Below, in pieces: positions 22,237 through 30,263 of a DNA stretch of 64,000 bases. Below the pieces are notes generated by a model. It did not search any database. It was given only the letters and a program-made list of their open reading frames with translations, and was not told where the DNA came from. The stretch is from NCBI GenBank assembly GCA_023410445.1, contig JAEYPT010000007.1:124001-188000 (forward strand), given 5' to 3'. The DNA is from Bacillota bacterium. Its GTDB lineage: Bacteria; Bacillota; Clostridia; Oscillospirales; Acutalibacteraceae. Position 1 is the stretch's first letter, and each line of letters starts with the position of its first letter. Made by a program: the position numbers and the translations under genes.

Positions 22237-23454
22237 ATGCAATATAAAGCCAGCCCTTACCGATGGGTTGTTTTGCTTTGCGTGTTTCCCATTCTGGCTG
22301 TCACGCAGATTTTCTGGCTGACTTTTTCCGCCATTGCGCCGCAGGCTGTGTCTTACTATCACACGTCTCCGCTGGGCATCGCGTTTTTATCCATGAGTTA
22401 TATGATCATCTACATTCTGCTTTCCATGCCGGCTTCCATGCTGGCGGACCGGAAGGGCCTTCGCGCGAGCTTTGTGCTCGGCGCCGTGGTTACCGCTGTG
22501 TTTGGCGTGCTGCGCGGTGCTTTTGCAGACAGCTTTCCGTTGGTGGTCGCGGCGCAGATCGGCATGGCGGTGGCGCAGCCTTTCCTTCTCAACCCGATTA
22601 CAAAGCTGGCGGCCGTGTGGTTCCCCGTTAAAGAGCGGGCGACGGCTTCGGGCATTGCTTCCATTGCGGGTTATGTCGGAATAATCGTAGCCATGATCGC
22701 AACGCCGCTGCTTTATCAGGCATTCTCCATGGGCGGGATGCTCCGGATTTTTGGTTATCTTTCCGTTGCTTCGGCACTTCTTGTTCTTGTATTTGTCAAG
22801 GAAAAGCCGAAGGTTCCGGCTGGGCCGCGCGGAGACGTAGACGACCATTTCTCGTTCCGTGAAAGCTCGGCTTTGTGGAAAAACCGAAATTTCATGCGGC
22901 TTCTTCTGGTGGTTTTTATCGCGTTGGGCGTGTTTAACGCGATGCTTACCTGCCTTTCCGATATGCTGAACACACGTGGCTTTTCTTCCGACCAGAGCGG
23001 AGTGTTCGGCGGCGTCATTATTGTGGCGGGGCTGTTCGGCGCTGTTGTGATTCCCCTTCTTTCGGATCGGCTGAAAAAGCGCAGCGCGTTTCTGTCCGTT
23101 TCCGTGATTGCTTCCCTGTTTGGTGTAGCGGGACTGTCCTATCTGGGAAGCTATGCGGCGCTCCTCGTTTCGGCTGTTCTTACCGGTTTCTTCCTGATGG
23201 GCGCGGGACCGCTGATTTTTCAGTTCGGTACGGAGGTCGCATACCCTGTGCCGGAGGGAACCTCTTATGGTCTGTTGATGGGTTCCGGGCAGGTTTCGGG
23301 TGTTGTTTTTATCCTTTTGCTGTATGTGATGCGAATGCCGAACGGGTCCATGATATTTCCGCTTACTTTCCTGATTGCCCTGATGATTCTGGCAACGGTA
23401 ATTTCCACGCGGGTGCAGGAATCTGAAGTGATCAAGCAGGAACGGGCGGCCTGA
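22237..23454 (+). CDS. MFS transporter (12 TM), possibly FLVCR-like
   Basis: A 405-residue carrier with twelve predicted helices. The start is ATG 22237 with GAGGAG upstream; a frame open back to 22030 runs through the leader terminator and is rejected. Motif A-like ADRKGLRASFVLG follows helix 2, and helix 4-5 contains LNPITKLAAVWFPVKERATA. That segment resembles FLVCR-type carriers, some of which move choline or ethanolamine in animals; this resemblance is from memory. It shares an operator with the kinase operon, so it probably brings in the substrate for that pathway. Confidence 0.85.
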   Translation: MQYKASPYRWVVLLCVFPILAVTQIFWLTFSAIAPQAVSYYHTSPLGIAFLSMSYMIIYILLSMPASMLADRKGLRASFVLGAVVTAVFGVLRGAFADSFPLVVAAQIGMAVAQPFLLNPITKLAAVWFPVKERATASGIASIAGYVGIIVAMIATPLLYQAFSMGGMLRIFGYLSVASALLVLVFVKEKPKVPAGPRGDVDDHFSFRESSALWKNRNFMRLLLVVFIALGVFNAMLTCLSDMLNTRGFSSDQSGVFGGVIIVAGLFGAVVIPLLSDRLKKRSAFLSVSVIASLFGVAGLSYLGSYAALLVSAVLTGFFLMGAGPLIFQFGTEVAYPVPEGTSYGLLMGSGQVSGVVFILLLYVMRMPNGSMIFPLTFLIALMILATVISTRVQESEVIKQERAA

Positions 23455-23474
23455 AAAACCTTGGAATCTATCGT

Positions 23475-23507
23475 AAAAAAGAAACGCCGGCCTGGCGTTT
23501 CTTTTTT
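23475..23507. terminator. Intrinsic terminator after the MFS gene
   Basis: A 14-bp stem (23475-23488 / 23494-23507), loop GGCCT, with A-run and T-run ends. Confidence 0.9.
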
Positions 23508-23607
23508 ACTGCCCGGACTGCTTCGGAACCATAAATTTTGAGTAACCTTATAAATTCCTTATCATTGTCCCTCATAATGATGCCAAACAAACGAAGGGAT
23601 GATAAGG

Positions 23608-24312
23608 ATGGAAAACATCATTTTGCAGACTAAGGACCTTTGCAAAACGTTTCAGGGACAAAAAGCGGTGAATCATATTTCGCTTTCCATTAATGCAAAT
23701 TCGGTCTACGGCCTGCTTGGCCCGAATGGGGCAGGCAAATCGACGACACTCAAGATGCTGACCGGCATGCTGCGGCCGACCTCCGGCGAAATTCTGTTTG
23801 AGGGCCGCCCGTGGCAGAGAAAGGACCTTGACAAAATCGGCTGCCTGATTGAATCGCCGCCGCTGTATGAAAATCTTACGGCTCAGGAAAACCTTAAGGT
23901 ACGCACAACCTTATTGGGAATTCCGGAAACCCGCATTCCGGAGGTGCTTTCCACGGTCAGCCTGACCGATACCGGGAAGAAACGCGCCGGAAAATTCTCC
24001 ATGGGGATGAAGCAGCGGCTGGGCATCGCCCTTGCGCTTTTGAATCACCCCAAGCTGCTGATTCTGGACGAGCCGACGAACGGACTGGACCCTATCGGCA
24101 TTCAGGAGCTGCGGGAGCTGATCCGCTCCTTCCCGGAGCAGGGGATCACCGTGATTCTTTCCAGTCATATTCTTTCCGAAGTGGAGCAGGTTGTGGACCA
24201 CATCGGCATTATTTCAGATGGAATTCTGGGTTATCAGGATGCCGTCACACCCGGGCAGAATCTGGAAGAACTGTTCATGCAGGTGGTTCAGCTCAACCGG
24301 AAGGCGGGGTGA
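23608..24312 (+). CDS. Lantibiotic-protection type ABC transporter ATP-binding protein (LanF/BcrA-like)
   Basis: A 234-residue ATPase. Walker A is LLGPNGAGKSTTLKML, signature FSMGMKQRLGIALAL, Walker B LLILDEPTNGLDPIGI, H-loop VILSSHILSEVEQV. The short C-terminus and the sequence GCLIESPPLYENLTAQENL are typical of the BcrA/LanF group that removes lantibiotics or bacitracin from the membrane. ATG 23608 has AAGGG 9 bases upstream, while the ATG at 23599 touches it. Two LanE/LanG-like permeases follow directly. Confidence 0.92.
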   Translation: MENIILQTKDLCKTFQGQKAVNHISLSINANSVYGLLGPNGAGKSTTLKMLTGMLRPTSGEILFEGRPWQRKDLDKIGCLIESPPLYENLTAQENLKVRTTLLGIPETRIPEVLSTVSLTDTGKKRAGKFSMGMKQRLGIALALLNHPKLLILDEPTNGLDPIGIQELRELIRSFPEQGITVILSSHILSEVEQVVDHIGIISDGILGYQDAVTPGQNLEELFMQVVQLNRKAG

Positions 24313-25046
24313 GCACAATGCTGCGGATTATTTTATGCGAATACCAGAAGCAGAAGCACACGTTTACCAAAAAAACAGCAATCCTGGCCCCGATTGTTAT
24401 TATGCTGCTCTGTCTTTTTTTAAGCGGCGGGGGCTATTTTCAGGCCGAGAGCTATAACTGGTGGTACACCATGTTCCTGCCTGGCTCCCTTTCTTTGATC
24501 TGCGCCGGGGTGGTTCAGAAAGACAAAAAGAAGCTGAACTACCGCAGAATCCTGAGTCTTTCCGTGGAACCGGAAAAAATCTGGTTCGGTAAGACCGGCG
24601 GCTGTATTCTGCTCTTCCTGATTTCCTGTGTGGTTTTCTTTGTCGGTATAACACTCGGCGGGGCGATTTTCGGCAGCTCGGTTTCTTTTTTACAGAGTGC
24701 GGCCGCAGTCGCTTTGCTGTTCCTCACGTTCCTGTGGCAGATTCCTTTCTGCATGATTCTCGCGGATCGATGGGGGCAATTTGCAGCCTTACTGGTTAAT
24801 ATGGTGGGAAATATTGTATGCGTCGTCTTCGCCGCGAAGGGTGACTTCTGGTGGATTCCGTTTGCGATTCCGACCCGCCTGATGTGTCCTGTGATCCATA
24901 TCCTGCCGAACGGTCTGGCCGTTCCGGCAAACGACCCGCTGCTTTCGTCCGGCGTCATCCTGCCGGGTGTTCTGATTACTCTGGCGCTGTTCTGTGTTCT
25001 CTCTCTGCTCACAGCGCTGCCGTACCGCAGACTGGAGGCAAAATAA
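24309..25046 (+). CDS. Lantibiotic immunity ABC permease (LanE/MutE-like)
   Basis: A 245-residue membrane protein with about six helices, opening with LRIILCEYQKQKHTFTKKTAILAPIV as in the MutE/EpiE family. Characteristic are SYNWWYTMFLPGSLSLICAGVVQKDKKKLNYRRILSLSVEPEKIWFGKT. GTG at 24309 overlaps the ATPase stop (GTGA); ATG at 24318 is an equally possible start. It forms the transmembrane unit with the next gene. Confidence 0.88.
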   Translation: MSTMLRIILCEYQKQKHTFTKKTAILAPIVIMLLCLFLSGGGYFQAESYNWWYTMFLPGSLSLICAGVVQKDKKKLNYRRILSLSVEPEKIWFGKTGGCILLFLISCVVFFVGITLGGAIFGSSVSFLQSAAAVALLFLTFLWQIPFCMILADRWGQFAALLVNMVGNIVCVVFAAKGDFWWIPFAIPTRLMCPVIHILPNGLAVPANDPLLSSGVILPGVLITLALFCVLSLLTALPYRRLEAK

Positions 25047-25795
25047 TGGGATTTTTACGGTGCCTGCATGCGGATTTCATCAAGATCAAACGTCGCCCGG
25101 TCCTTTGGATTCATCTGTTTGTCCCAGTGGCGGGAATTCTGTTCGTGCTTCTGGAAAGCGTACTTACCAAAAGTTCTCCCGGCTCGGATGCGCTCACTTG
25201 TCTGGGGCTCATTGGCGCCGCGTTTCCCATCCTGATTGGCGTCGTCTGTTCGATGATTGCCGATCAGGAAGCGGAAGCGGGTAGTTTCCAGGAGTTGCTG
25301 ACGGCTCCTTCCCGGCCGACGCCCTTCCTGAGCCTGGCGGTTCTGCTCTTGCTGCTCGGGTTTGGCGCAGAGCTTGTAACCACGTTCGGTTTTGAAGCGG
25401 TTTCTGCCCTCTTTCTGCACCGCGCGGCGTTCGGGCCGAATTATTACTGGTCCGGAGCGCTGTTTTTGTTCGGCTGCAATATTTTTCTTTATTTTCTGCA
25501 CCTGTTTTTAAGCCTCCGTTTTAACAAGGGAGTATCCATCGGTGTTGGCATTTTTGAAAGCCTTCTGTCGGCCCTTCTAATGACCGGTCTCGGCGAAGGT
25601 ATCTGGCCCGTGATTCCCTGCGCGTGGGGACTTCATTTTCTGAGATATTTTGGCATGCAGGCAGGTGGCGCCGTCCTGCCTGCGGCAAGCGGTTTTCAGC
25701 TCGGAGCCGCGGCTTGTGTCGTGGAAACCGTGCTGATGATTCTTTTTGCTTTGCTCTGGTGCCAGCGCTGGGAAGGTAAAAAGACAGAAGAATAG
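25046..25795 (+). CDS. Lantibiotic immunity ABC permease (LanG/MutG-like)
   Basis: A 249-residue membrane protein: FLRCLHADFIKIKRRPVLWIHLFVPVAG, then DQEAEAGSFQELLTAPSRP, both typical of MutG-type subunits. ATG at 25046 overlaps the upstream stop by one base and has GGAGG 8 bases before. An upstream extension in the same frame (to 24851) is a shadow of the previous gene. With the ATPase and first permease it completes a LanFEG exporter. Confidence 0.87.
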   Translation: MGFLRCLHADFIKIKRRPVLWIHLFVPVAGILFVLLESVLTKSSPGSDALTCLGLIGAAFPILIGVVCSMIADQEAEAGSFQELLTAPSRPTPFLSLAVLLLLLGFGAELVTTFGFEAVSALFLHRAAFGPNYYWSGALFLFGCNIFLYFLHLFLSLRFNKGVSIGVGIFESLLSALLMTGLGEGIWPVIPCAWGLHFLRYFGMQAGGAVLPAASGFQLGAAACVVETVLMILFALLWCQRWEGKKTEE

Positions 25796-25803
25796 CATTT
25801 CTC

Positions 25804-25832
25804 TTGTTCTCCGGCGTAGGTACGGGTATACT
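25804..25832 (+). promoter_or_regulatory. Promoter of the two-component system
   Basis: TTGTTC (25804-25809), 17-bp spacer, TATACT (25827-25832), 22 bp before the response-regulator start. Confidence 0.7.
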
Positions 25833-25853
25833 GAAACGAAGGGAGATGGCGTT

Positions 25854-26513
25854 ATGGCAAATTTACTGGCGGTCGACGACGACGAGGCGGTTCTTACCCT
25901 GATTCAGAACATTCTGCGAAGGGACGGCCATGCTGTCACCGCCGTTCGCAAACCGGAGAAAGTGTTTGATTTGCAGTTAGGCAAATTCAATTTGATTCTT
26001 CTAGACGTAATGATGCCGGGCATCGACGGCTTTGAGCTTTGCGGACGCATCAGGGACCGTGTGGACTGTCCCATTCTGTTCCTGACGGCAAAGTCGATGG
26101 AAAGCGATATTATGGAGGGGCTCGGTGAGGGCGCAGACGATTATTTGCTGAAGCCCTTCGGAGCCGGGGAGCTTCGGGCCCGTATCGCCGCTCATCTGCG
26201 GCGGGAAAACCGCCCGAAGCATACCACGCTCTGTCTGGGCGACATCTGTTTTGACCTTTCCGGCAAGCAGGCTGCGGTCTGCGGCCAGACGATCCCGTTT
26301 ACGAAAGGCGAATATGATATCTGCGAGTTTTTGGCACGGAACCGCGGACAGGTTTTCTCCAAGGAGAAAATCTATGAGACGGTTTTCGGCTTTGACGCGC
26401 CCGGCGAGAGCAGCGCCGTTGTGGAGCACATCAAGAATATCCGCGCGAAATTTTCAGCCCTGAATGCTTCTCCGATTGAAACGGTTTGGGGGATTGGCTA
26501 TAAATGGTGCTGA
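25854..26513 (+). CDS. OmpR-family response regulator (LanR-like)
   Basis: A 219-residue regulator. The receiver domain has VDDDEAV at residues 6-12, phospho-acceptor Asp in LILLDVMMPGIDGFEL (~residue 50) and the Lys in DDYLLKPFGAGEL. The C-terminal winged helix begins ICFDLSGKQAA and contains TKGEYDICEFLARNRGQVFSKEKIYETVFGFD. ATG at 25854 follows AAGGGAG. It overlaps the kinase gene by 10 bases and follows LanFEG, which it probably induces when the peptide is sensed. Confidence 0.92.
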   Translation: MANLLAVDDDEAVLTLIQNILRRDGHAVTAVRKPEKVFDLQLGKFNLILLDVMMPGIDGFELCGRIRDRVDCPILFLTAKSMESDIMEGLGEGADDYLLKPFGAGELRARIAAHLRRENRPKHTTLCLGDICFDLSGKQAAVCGQTIPFTKGEYDICEFLARNRGQVFSKEKIYETVFGFDAPGESSAVVEHIKNIRAKFSALNASPIETVWGIGYKWC

Positions 26514-27922
26514 AAATGAAGAAACGCCAGCGAAAGCCGAAGACTCTTCGGCGGTTTTTCACCGGGTATCTGGCGGTGTTCTGCGTTGCGACGATTTTTT
26601 TTACCATTCTGATTGCTTTTTCTTTTATGCTGTTGATTACCACCGGCTTCATTTTGCCCGCGAACTACGGGGAACAGATGATTTCCGAACAGAAGGACAC
26701 CATTCAGAACAGCAAAACCGTCACGCCAGATCAGATTCCGGATACCTGCACCTATGCCGTTTTTACGAAGCAGGGCAAGCTCCTTTCGGGAGACCTGAGC
26801 CGGGAGGAGGCACAAACGGCGTGGGAGGTGACGCAGACGCAGGGGAGAAATTATTTTTCTCATTATTACTATGTAACCATTCCCCGCACCAATGAACTGT
26901 GCATTATCCGGTACACGCTGGTGACTCAGTACCGTCCCCCGCTTCTGCGTTCCATTCTGCCGAGCCCGGATATTTTCTTCTTTATGTTGTTTTTAGTTGG
27001 GATTATACTTGAAGTATTTTTAATTGCCGCTTCGTTCGGAAAAAAATTGACCGGGAAGCTGCGCAGCCTGCAAAGCGCGACGGAAAAGATACAGAATCAG
27101 GATTTGAATTTTTCCGTGGAATCCAGCGGAATTTATGAAATTGATAATGTACTCGATTCCATCAGTACAATGAAGGAAGCGCTGAAAACGTCGTTACAGG
27201 AACAGTGGACCCTGCAGCAAAACCGCCGCGATCAGATTTCAGCGCTCGCGCACGATATCAAAACACCGATTACCGTTGTCAAAGGCAACGCGGATCTTCT
27301 TTTGGAGACGGACCTGACCCCGGAACAAAAAGAATATACCGGCTATATCACGGACAGCAGCCGTCAGATGGAGCAATACTTGAAAACGCTGCTGGAGATT
27401 TCCAAGGCGGAAAGCGGGTATTCCCTGAAGAAAGAACGCCTTAATACGGCAGCGTTCCTTGAAACAGTCAAGAAGCAGATTTCGGCGCTGACGGCAGTCC
27501 GGAAACTTTCGCTTGATTTTCAATCAGAATCTCTGCCGCAGAGCTTCTGTGCGGATTCCGATCTGATACAGCGGGCCATTCTCAACATCGTTTCCAACGC
27601 CGTAGATTTTTCGCCGGAACAGGGGACGCTTCTTTTCCGCGCGTTCGGCGCTGTCAATTCGATTCGGTTCCAGATCATCGATTCCGGAACGGGCTTTTCC
27701 GCCGAAGCGCTGAAAAATGCCGCGCAGCAGTTCTATATGGGCGATAAAAGCCGGAGCTCCAAGGCACACTACGGCATGGGCCTGTTTATCGCCAATACCA
27801 TTGTCCGCCAGCACGGCGGCCACCTGTGTCTGGAAAATTCCGAGAAAACCGGCGGAGGAAAGGTAACGGTCGAAATTCGAGCCGATCAAAAAACATGCCA
27901 ATCGGTTTCTCCGAAGGATTAG
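26504..27922 (+). CDS. Membrane sensor histidine kinase (LanK-like)
   Basis: A 472-residue kinase with an N-terminal helix (~18-50), an extracellular domain of about 110 residues, a second helix (~155-180), a HAMP-like linker, the H-box SALAHDIKTPITVVKGNADLL (His ~250), N-box LNIVSNAVDF, and G-boxes IDSGTGFS and YGMGLFIANTIV. An external domain of this size fits peptide-antibiotic sensing. ATG at 26504 overlaps the response regulator end; a Met five codons in is an alternative. Confidence 0.92.
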   Translation: MVLKMKKRQRKPKTLRRFFTGYLAVFCVATIFFTILIAFSFMLLITTGFILPANYGEQMISEQKDTIQNSKTVTPDQIPDTCTYAVFTKQGKLLSGDLSREEAQTAWEVTQTQGRNYFSHYYYVTIPRTNELCIIRYTLVTQYRPPLLRSILPSPDIFFFMLFLVGIILEVFLIAASFGKKLTGKLRSLQSATEKIQNQDLNFSVESSGIYEIDNVLDSISTMKEALKTSLQEQWTLQQNRRDQISALAHDIKTPITVVKGNADLLLETDLTPEQKEYTGYITDSSRQMEQYLKTLLEISKAESGYSLKKERLNTAAFLETVKKQISALTAVRKLSLDFQSESLPQSFCADSDLIQRAILNIVSNAVDFSPEQGTLLFRAFGAVNSIRFQIIDSGTGFSAEALKNAAQQFYMGDKSRSSKAHYGMGLFIANTIVRQHGGHLCLENSEKTGGGKVTVEIRADQKTCQSVSPKD

Positions 27923-28041
27923 GTGCTTTGACGGCGATTGAAAATTCCATGCCGGTACGGTTTTTGCCTTGACGGCAAGGGTGAACCTTGTCACGCGGCC
28001 TTCCGGGTTTTTAAGGTGAAAATATGAAACTTTGCCCATTG

Positions 28042-28070
28042 AAGCGCTCCGATTGATTCGGAGCGCTTTT
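28042..28070 (+). terminator. Intrinsic terminator after the histidine kinase
   Basis: AAGCGCTCCGA (28042-28052) pairs with TCGGAGCGCTT (28058-28068), followed by TT. It lies about 120 bp after the kinase stop. The 27923-28041 stretch holds nothing else that I recognise. Confidence 0.8.
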
Positions 28071-28167
28071 GCTGTATTGGAAACGGAATTGATTCTTCAC
28101 TAAACCCGAATAGATGGCAAATCGCCGGCATAATTCCGTTATAGCTGGAAATTTTTTTAAAATTACT

Positions 28168-28235
28168 TTGACAGATAGAACAATCTGTGCTATGATTACA
28201 CCATCAGATAGAGTTCTACCAGATAGTGCTCTATC
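28168..28235 (+). promoter_or_regulatory. Promoter and PadR operator candidate
   Basis: TTGACA (28168-28173), 17-bp spacer, TATGAT (28191-28196). Downstream is an inverted pair GATAGAG (28207-28213) and CTCTATC (28229-28235). CAGATAG occurs three times (28172, 28206 and 28220 regions), overlapping the -35 and the start site. This is a typical place for PadR autorepression. Confidence 0.75.
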
Positions 28236-28277
28236 ACACGGCATTGTTTCGGCAAACCGTTCAAAGGAGGCATGGCA

Positions 28278-28607
28278 TTGATCAGCAGCGACATTATCAG
28301 AGGGCACCTGGATGCGATTATCCTGCGGCTTATTTATGAAAAGGACCGGTATGGCTATGAAATATCCAACGAAATCGCAAACCGTACCAACAATCAATTT
28401 CAAATCAAGGAAGCGACGCTTTACGCGGTGTTTCAGCGGCTGGTGAAAAAAGAACTCATCGAATCCTATCTTGGCGACGTATCGTTCGGTGGCAGGCGGC
28501 GCTACTACCGGATTACCGCTCTTGGCCGGGCGTATCTGAACGAAGAAATCCGGAACTGGCACGATGCGCGCAATATCATCGATATTTTTATGGAGGGCGT
28601 ACAATGA
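28278..28607 (+). CDS. PadR family transcriptional regulator
   Basis: A ~109-residue winged-helix repressor: ISSDIIRGHLDAIILRLIYEKDRYGYEISNEIANRTNNQFQIKEATLYAVFQRLVKKELIESYL, followed by a wing GGRRRYYRIT. This is the short PadR-s2 form. AAAGGAGG at 28263-28270 fits TTG 28278 better than ATG 28272, which it touches. The last four bases overlap the next gene (ATGA). It should repress its own operon, which encodes membrane and envelope proteins. Confidence 0.92.
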   Translation: MISSDIIRGHLDAIILRLIYEKDRYGYEISNEIANRTNNQFQIKEATLYAVFQRLVKKELIESYLGDVSFGGRRRYYRITALGRAYLNEEIRNWHDARNIIDIFMEGVQ

Positions 28608-29203
28608 ACGAAATCGAATCGCATATCAATCATTTGTTTGCGGGAATCCCCGAAAGCAGCCGCAAAGAGGAGATTAAGCTGGAAATTACCCAAAATCTCA
28701 GTGAAAAGGTGGAGGACCTCGTTTCCAACGGACAGTCTCGAGAGGAAGCGGTCAAAAAGGCAATCGACGACTTTGGCGACATCGACGATCTGAAGGAAGA
28801 ACTGGAAAGCAGCGCAAAGCTTGCAAAGAGCAAAAAGCTGGGCCTTTCCCTTGCTTTTTCGGTCTGGGGTTCGGCGCTGATTACGGCGCTGATGCTGTTC
28901 ATCAACTTTTACTACACTCCGAGCACCATCTGGTTTGTTTACCCCGTATTCGCGATTGTCTGGTGGCCGATGGCGCTGTTTTTTCAGTGGTACCGCAATA
29001 AAAAAGATGTGCACATCGGTCTGGCCTTCTCGGTTTGCAGTTTCCTTTTGATTACGGCGCTGATGCTGTTCATCAACTTTTATTACACTCCGGACATCAT
29101 CTGGTTTGTCTATCCGGTCTTTGCAGTACTGTGGTGGCCGTTGGCGATGTTCTTCCACAGCCTGCGTCAGAAAAACAGAAAGGGGGATGAATTTGATGAA
29201 TAA
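28604..29203 (+). CDS. HAAS-domain (DUF1700-like) membrane protein with two WWP modules
   Basis: A 199-residue protein. Residues 1-75 form the helical HAAS/DUF1700 signature (ESHINHLFAGIPESSRKEEIKLEITQNLSEKVEDL, then AIDDFGDIDDLKEEL), known next to PadR regulators. The rest is four helices made of two copies of a module ending FVYPVFAxxWWPxA, with WWP at residues 120-122 and 177-179. The two copies are nearly identical over 42 nt (28880-28921 and 29051-29092), pointing to a recent duplication. Its partner downstream has six such modules. Likely a membrane co-regulator; function inferred only from context. Confidence 0.85.
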   Translation: MNEIESHINHLFAGIPESSRKEEIKLEITQNLSEKVEDLVSNGQSREEAVKKAIDDFGDIDDLKEELESSAKLAKSKKLGLSLAFSVWGSALITALMLFINFYYTPSTIWFVYPVFAIVWWPMALFFQWYRNKKDVHIGLAFSVCSFLLITALMLFINFYYTPDIIWFVYPVFAVLWWPLAMFFHSLRQKNRKGDEFDE

Positions 29204-30182
29204 AGCAAATCGCTCTGCAAAAGACCACCGTTACCTCATCGGCTTTTCTGTTATCGGGAGCCTGGTCTCCATCCTCTTTTTTGCTTTCATCAATTATTCC
29301 ACAGGAGGCAGTTTTCCGTGGTTTGTGTTTCCGGCCTACGCGGTGCTCTGGTGGCCGCTGGCCACCATTTTTGCCGGCAGGCATTCCATGAAGGTGTTTT
29401 CGCTGATCGGCAGTTCTATGACGATCGCCCTGCTGGTTCTCATTAATTATCTGACCTCCTGGGGCTACCCGTGGTTCCTATTTCCGTCTTTCGCAATTCT
29501 TTGGTGGCCGCTCGCCCTGTTTCTCGGAGCAAGGCACGGAAAATCGTTTTCTGTTATTGGAAGCATCGTAATTATCGCGTGTCTGTTTCTTACAAACTAC
29601 GTCACGTCACCCTCGGTTGTCTGGTTCTATTACCCTGCGTTTGCCGTCATCTGGTGGCCTCTCAGCGTCCTGCTCGGGGGTCCGAGCACTGTAAAAATTT
29701 ACTCGGTTGTGGGTGCTGTTCTCCTCGCCGCTTTTTTCACGTTTGAAAATCTCCTGAAATCGTCCTTCTGCCCCTGGGCCTTGCTGACCTATTTCCCAAT
29801 CTTGATGTGGCCAGTGGCAACCCTGCTCGGAAAACACCTCGGTAAGCTGGCTATCGCGTTGTTCGGGAGTCTTGCCGGAATTCTTTATTACTCGATCCTG
29901 AATGTCGTTGTTTTCCCGGGATTCCCGTGGGCCATTTTTCCCGCTTATGTTCTGCTGTGGTGGCCGTTGGCCATTGCGCTCTCTGGTCGGAAACACTCCA
30001 TGCTGTTTTCCGCCACCGGGACTCTGTTAAGCGCGGCACTGTTTATTACAGTCAACGTCGTTTGTTCGCCGGGCACTATCTGGGCTGTCTATCCGATTTT
30101 CGCGCTGCTGTGGTGGCCTCTTGCCACATATTATTTTGTCTTGAAGCGAGATACCGAACCCAAGGAACCGCAGAATTTTTAG
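29196..30182 (+). CDS. Membrane protein of six tandem WWP modules
   Basis: A 328-residue, about 12-helix protein. Each module of ~51 residues reads IGS, two helices with an Asn (FINY, LINY, LTNY, VNVV), a turn with Pro and Trp, then FP-aYAVLWWPLA. WWP occurs at 52, 103, 153, 255 and 306; the fourth module has MWP at 204-206. Modules resemble the 2TM domain seen in some LytTR/kinase proteins, though this is my inference. ATG 29196 has AGGGGG 9 bases upstream. It overlaps the HAAS gene by 8 bases. I know no function for this arrangement. Confidence 0.8.
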   Translation: MNKANRSAKDHRYLIGFSVIGSLVSILFFAFINYSTGGSFPWFVFPAYAVLWWPLATIFAGRHSMKVFSLIGSSMTIALLVLINYLTSWGYPWFLFPSFAILWWPLALFLGARHGKSFSVIGSIVIIACLFLTNYVTSPSVVWFYYPAFAVIWWPLSVLLGGPSTVKIYSVVGAVLLAAFFTFENLLKSSFCPWALLTYFPILMWPVATLLGKHLGKLAIALFGSLAGILYYSILNVVVFPGFPWAIFPAYVLLWWPLAIALSGRKHSMLFSATGTLLSAALFITVNVVCSPGTIWAVYPIFALLWWPLATYYFVLKRDTEPKEPQNF

Positions 30183-30263
30183 GCGGCTTTCAGAAAGCAC
30201 GCTTCAAAGACTGAGGCTGCCTGATTCCACAGGGATCAAAATATAAACTTTGGGGGCTTTTGC

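Noticed and set aside
24851..25045. Upstream extension of the second LanFEG permease
   Set aside because: It overlaps the first permease in another frame; ATG 25046 has GGAGG and fits the family start.
28880..29092. Direct repeat taken as a mobile-element or CRISPR trace
   Set aside because: The repeat is in-frame coding duplication of a protein module, spaced 57 codons apart, without spacers or terminal inverted repeats.
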